IMG/VR virus record: IMGVR_UViG_3300044814_000116
Location: 1-38,920 of that record
Source: a virus
DNA length: 38,920 bases
Reading direction: 5' to 3' (one strand)
This document shows, piece after piece, positions 38,115-38,920 of this stretch (its first letter is position 1; every line of letters starts with the position of its first letter). The translations under genes were made by a program, and so were the position numbers. The notes under the pieces are model-generated. The model was not told the origin of the DNA and did not search any database. It saw only the letters and a program-made list of their open reading frames with translations.

Positions 38115-38920
38115 TTAGTTGCTCGTCTGTGCCGCTACTTGGAAGCTGGAGTTCGGAGCACTTCCTGCTACTTGGGACGCCGCGCGCACGGTATAAGTAT
38201 GATCGCCCTCAGTGCGCAAAGTGAAAGTGACAGCCGTGTTGTTGGTGTAGGTGACAGTAGTATACCCACTATAGGAGAGGCTAGTGAGGGCTCCGCTTGA
38301 GCCGTTGGATTGCCCGGCGTTGGTTCCTCCCATGTTCGCCGAGCCATCGTTCACCCACGCAGAGTAGCCAACGCCGCTTCCCCCGGTTGTGATGTAGAGA
38401 GAATAAGACATCAGCACGCGGCAAGGGCAGCCGGAAGAAGGCATGGTGATAGTCCGAACCAGCACGTCGGTTTGTGTCGTGGCGGACACCGAGACGTCGC
38501 CGCCCAACGTGATGGAGGAGAATACCTGCACCCCCGTCGTACTAGGCGCGGCGACACAGATGGGAGTAAATCCAGCGTTCAATCCTTGCACAAAATTAGT
38601 CCCAGTGCAGTTTGAAGTCGTCGCTGGCAACTGCGCCCCGGTAGCAGTCCCGCTCAAGCTGGCGAATGAGGGTTGCACCCAGGTCGCATCGCCGCGCCAG
38701 AAGGTGGAGCTAGAAGCACTGGTACCGCTGTTCAGGTTCGTCACTGGAAGATTGCCAATCACTCCGCCATCCAGGTTTACGTCATTCGGCGCATGCGCTC
38801 GGAACGTGGGAACCGCCACGATTGGAGTAGTCTTAAGATTGGTTACCTGATAGACCTCGAAGCGCGAAGATGCCGGCGCTGGACTAGGATAGGAATAAGT
38901 GACGCTATGCCCACCAGCAT
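38115..38920 (-). CDS. Tail-fibre-like protein (partial, continues past the window edge)
   Basis: The frame is open to the window edge; the residues before the first GTG read naturally ([20 protein letters not shown]), so this is the C-terminal part of a larger protein. It contains the motif [20 protein letters not shown] followed by [12 protein letters not shown], common in phage tail-fibre proteins (N-x-G-x-S-A...FWRGDGTW). The C-terminal ~110 residues are Gly/Thr/Ser-rich strands ([20 protein letters not shown]). Likely a tail fibre or receptor-binding protein. Confidence 0.7.
   Translation of the reverse strand, partial: AGGHSVTYSYPSPAPASSRFEVYQVTNLKTTPIVAVPTFRAHAPNDVNLDGGVIGNLPVTNLNSGTSASSSTFWRGDATWVQPSFASLSGTATGAQLPATTSNCTGTNFVQGLNAGFTPICVAAPSTTGVQVFSSITLGGDVSVSATTQTDVLVRTITMPSSGCPCRVLMSYSLYITTGGSGVGYSAWVNDGSANMGGTNAGQSNGSSGALTSLSYSGYTTVTYTNNTAVTFTLRTEGDHTYTVRAASQVAGSAPNSSFQVAAQTSN

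Overview
This window is part of the genome of a tailed double-stranded DNA phage (or prophage-like element). The evidence is dense packing of small genes with 1-20 bp overlaps (many ATGA or GTGA), a complete phage-type replication set, an M15 peptidase endolysin, and an oppositely oriented block of virion and tail-fibre-like genes. No terminase, portal, major capsid or integrase is visible, and genes are cut at both ends, so this is a fragment. Signal peptides on several products and soil-metagenome-like virion sequences suggest a diderm host; Acidobacteriota is only a weak guess.

Layout. 1-1200 (+): small early genes, several with Cys clusters or one membrane segment. 1202-2789 (-): a two-gene island containing a Cys-rich protein and a possible replication-initiator relative, whose 3' part holds 18-bp tandem repeats beside an AT-rich stretch (candidate origin). 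2790-3008: a divergent control region with a near-perfect sigma70 promoter and a palindrome at its edge. 3009-15556 (+): replication and recombination, with a UvrD-like helicase, Dam methylase, RecB/Cas4-like nuclease, RecA-fold ATPase (Sak4-like), SSB-like protein, Dda/Pif1/RecD-like helicase, and a 966-aa fusion of uracil-DNA glycosylase, 3'-5' exonuclease and family A DNA polymerase. 15553-18925 (+): small unknown genes, including one with a long GCT-repeat-coded Ala tail. 18922-19656: a holin-like protein and the endolysin.

19523-38920 (-) reads leftward from beyond the window. In transcription order it has a tail-fibre-like protein (partial), a holin-like protein, two related basic proteins, a tail-adaptor candidate, a 1210-aa virion protein, then a run of proteins with signal peptides or membrane anchors including a parallel beta-helix protein. 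These are followed by small structural proteins, a GNAT-like protein, an HNH homing endonuclease, candidate internal virion proteins and a second RecB/Cas4-like nuclease.

The most notable points are the three-enzyme polymerase with an embedded DnaJ-type zinc-finger motif, a Cys/His insertion in the UvrD-like helicase, two nucleases sharing a C-x5-C-x5-C cluster, a run of phage-encoded exported proteins, the candidate origin, a duplicated 5' gene stub next to the methylase, and three places where one missing base in a short homopolymer would restore a natural gene. All functions are read from motifs by eye; no database search was possible.
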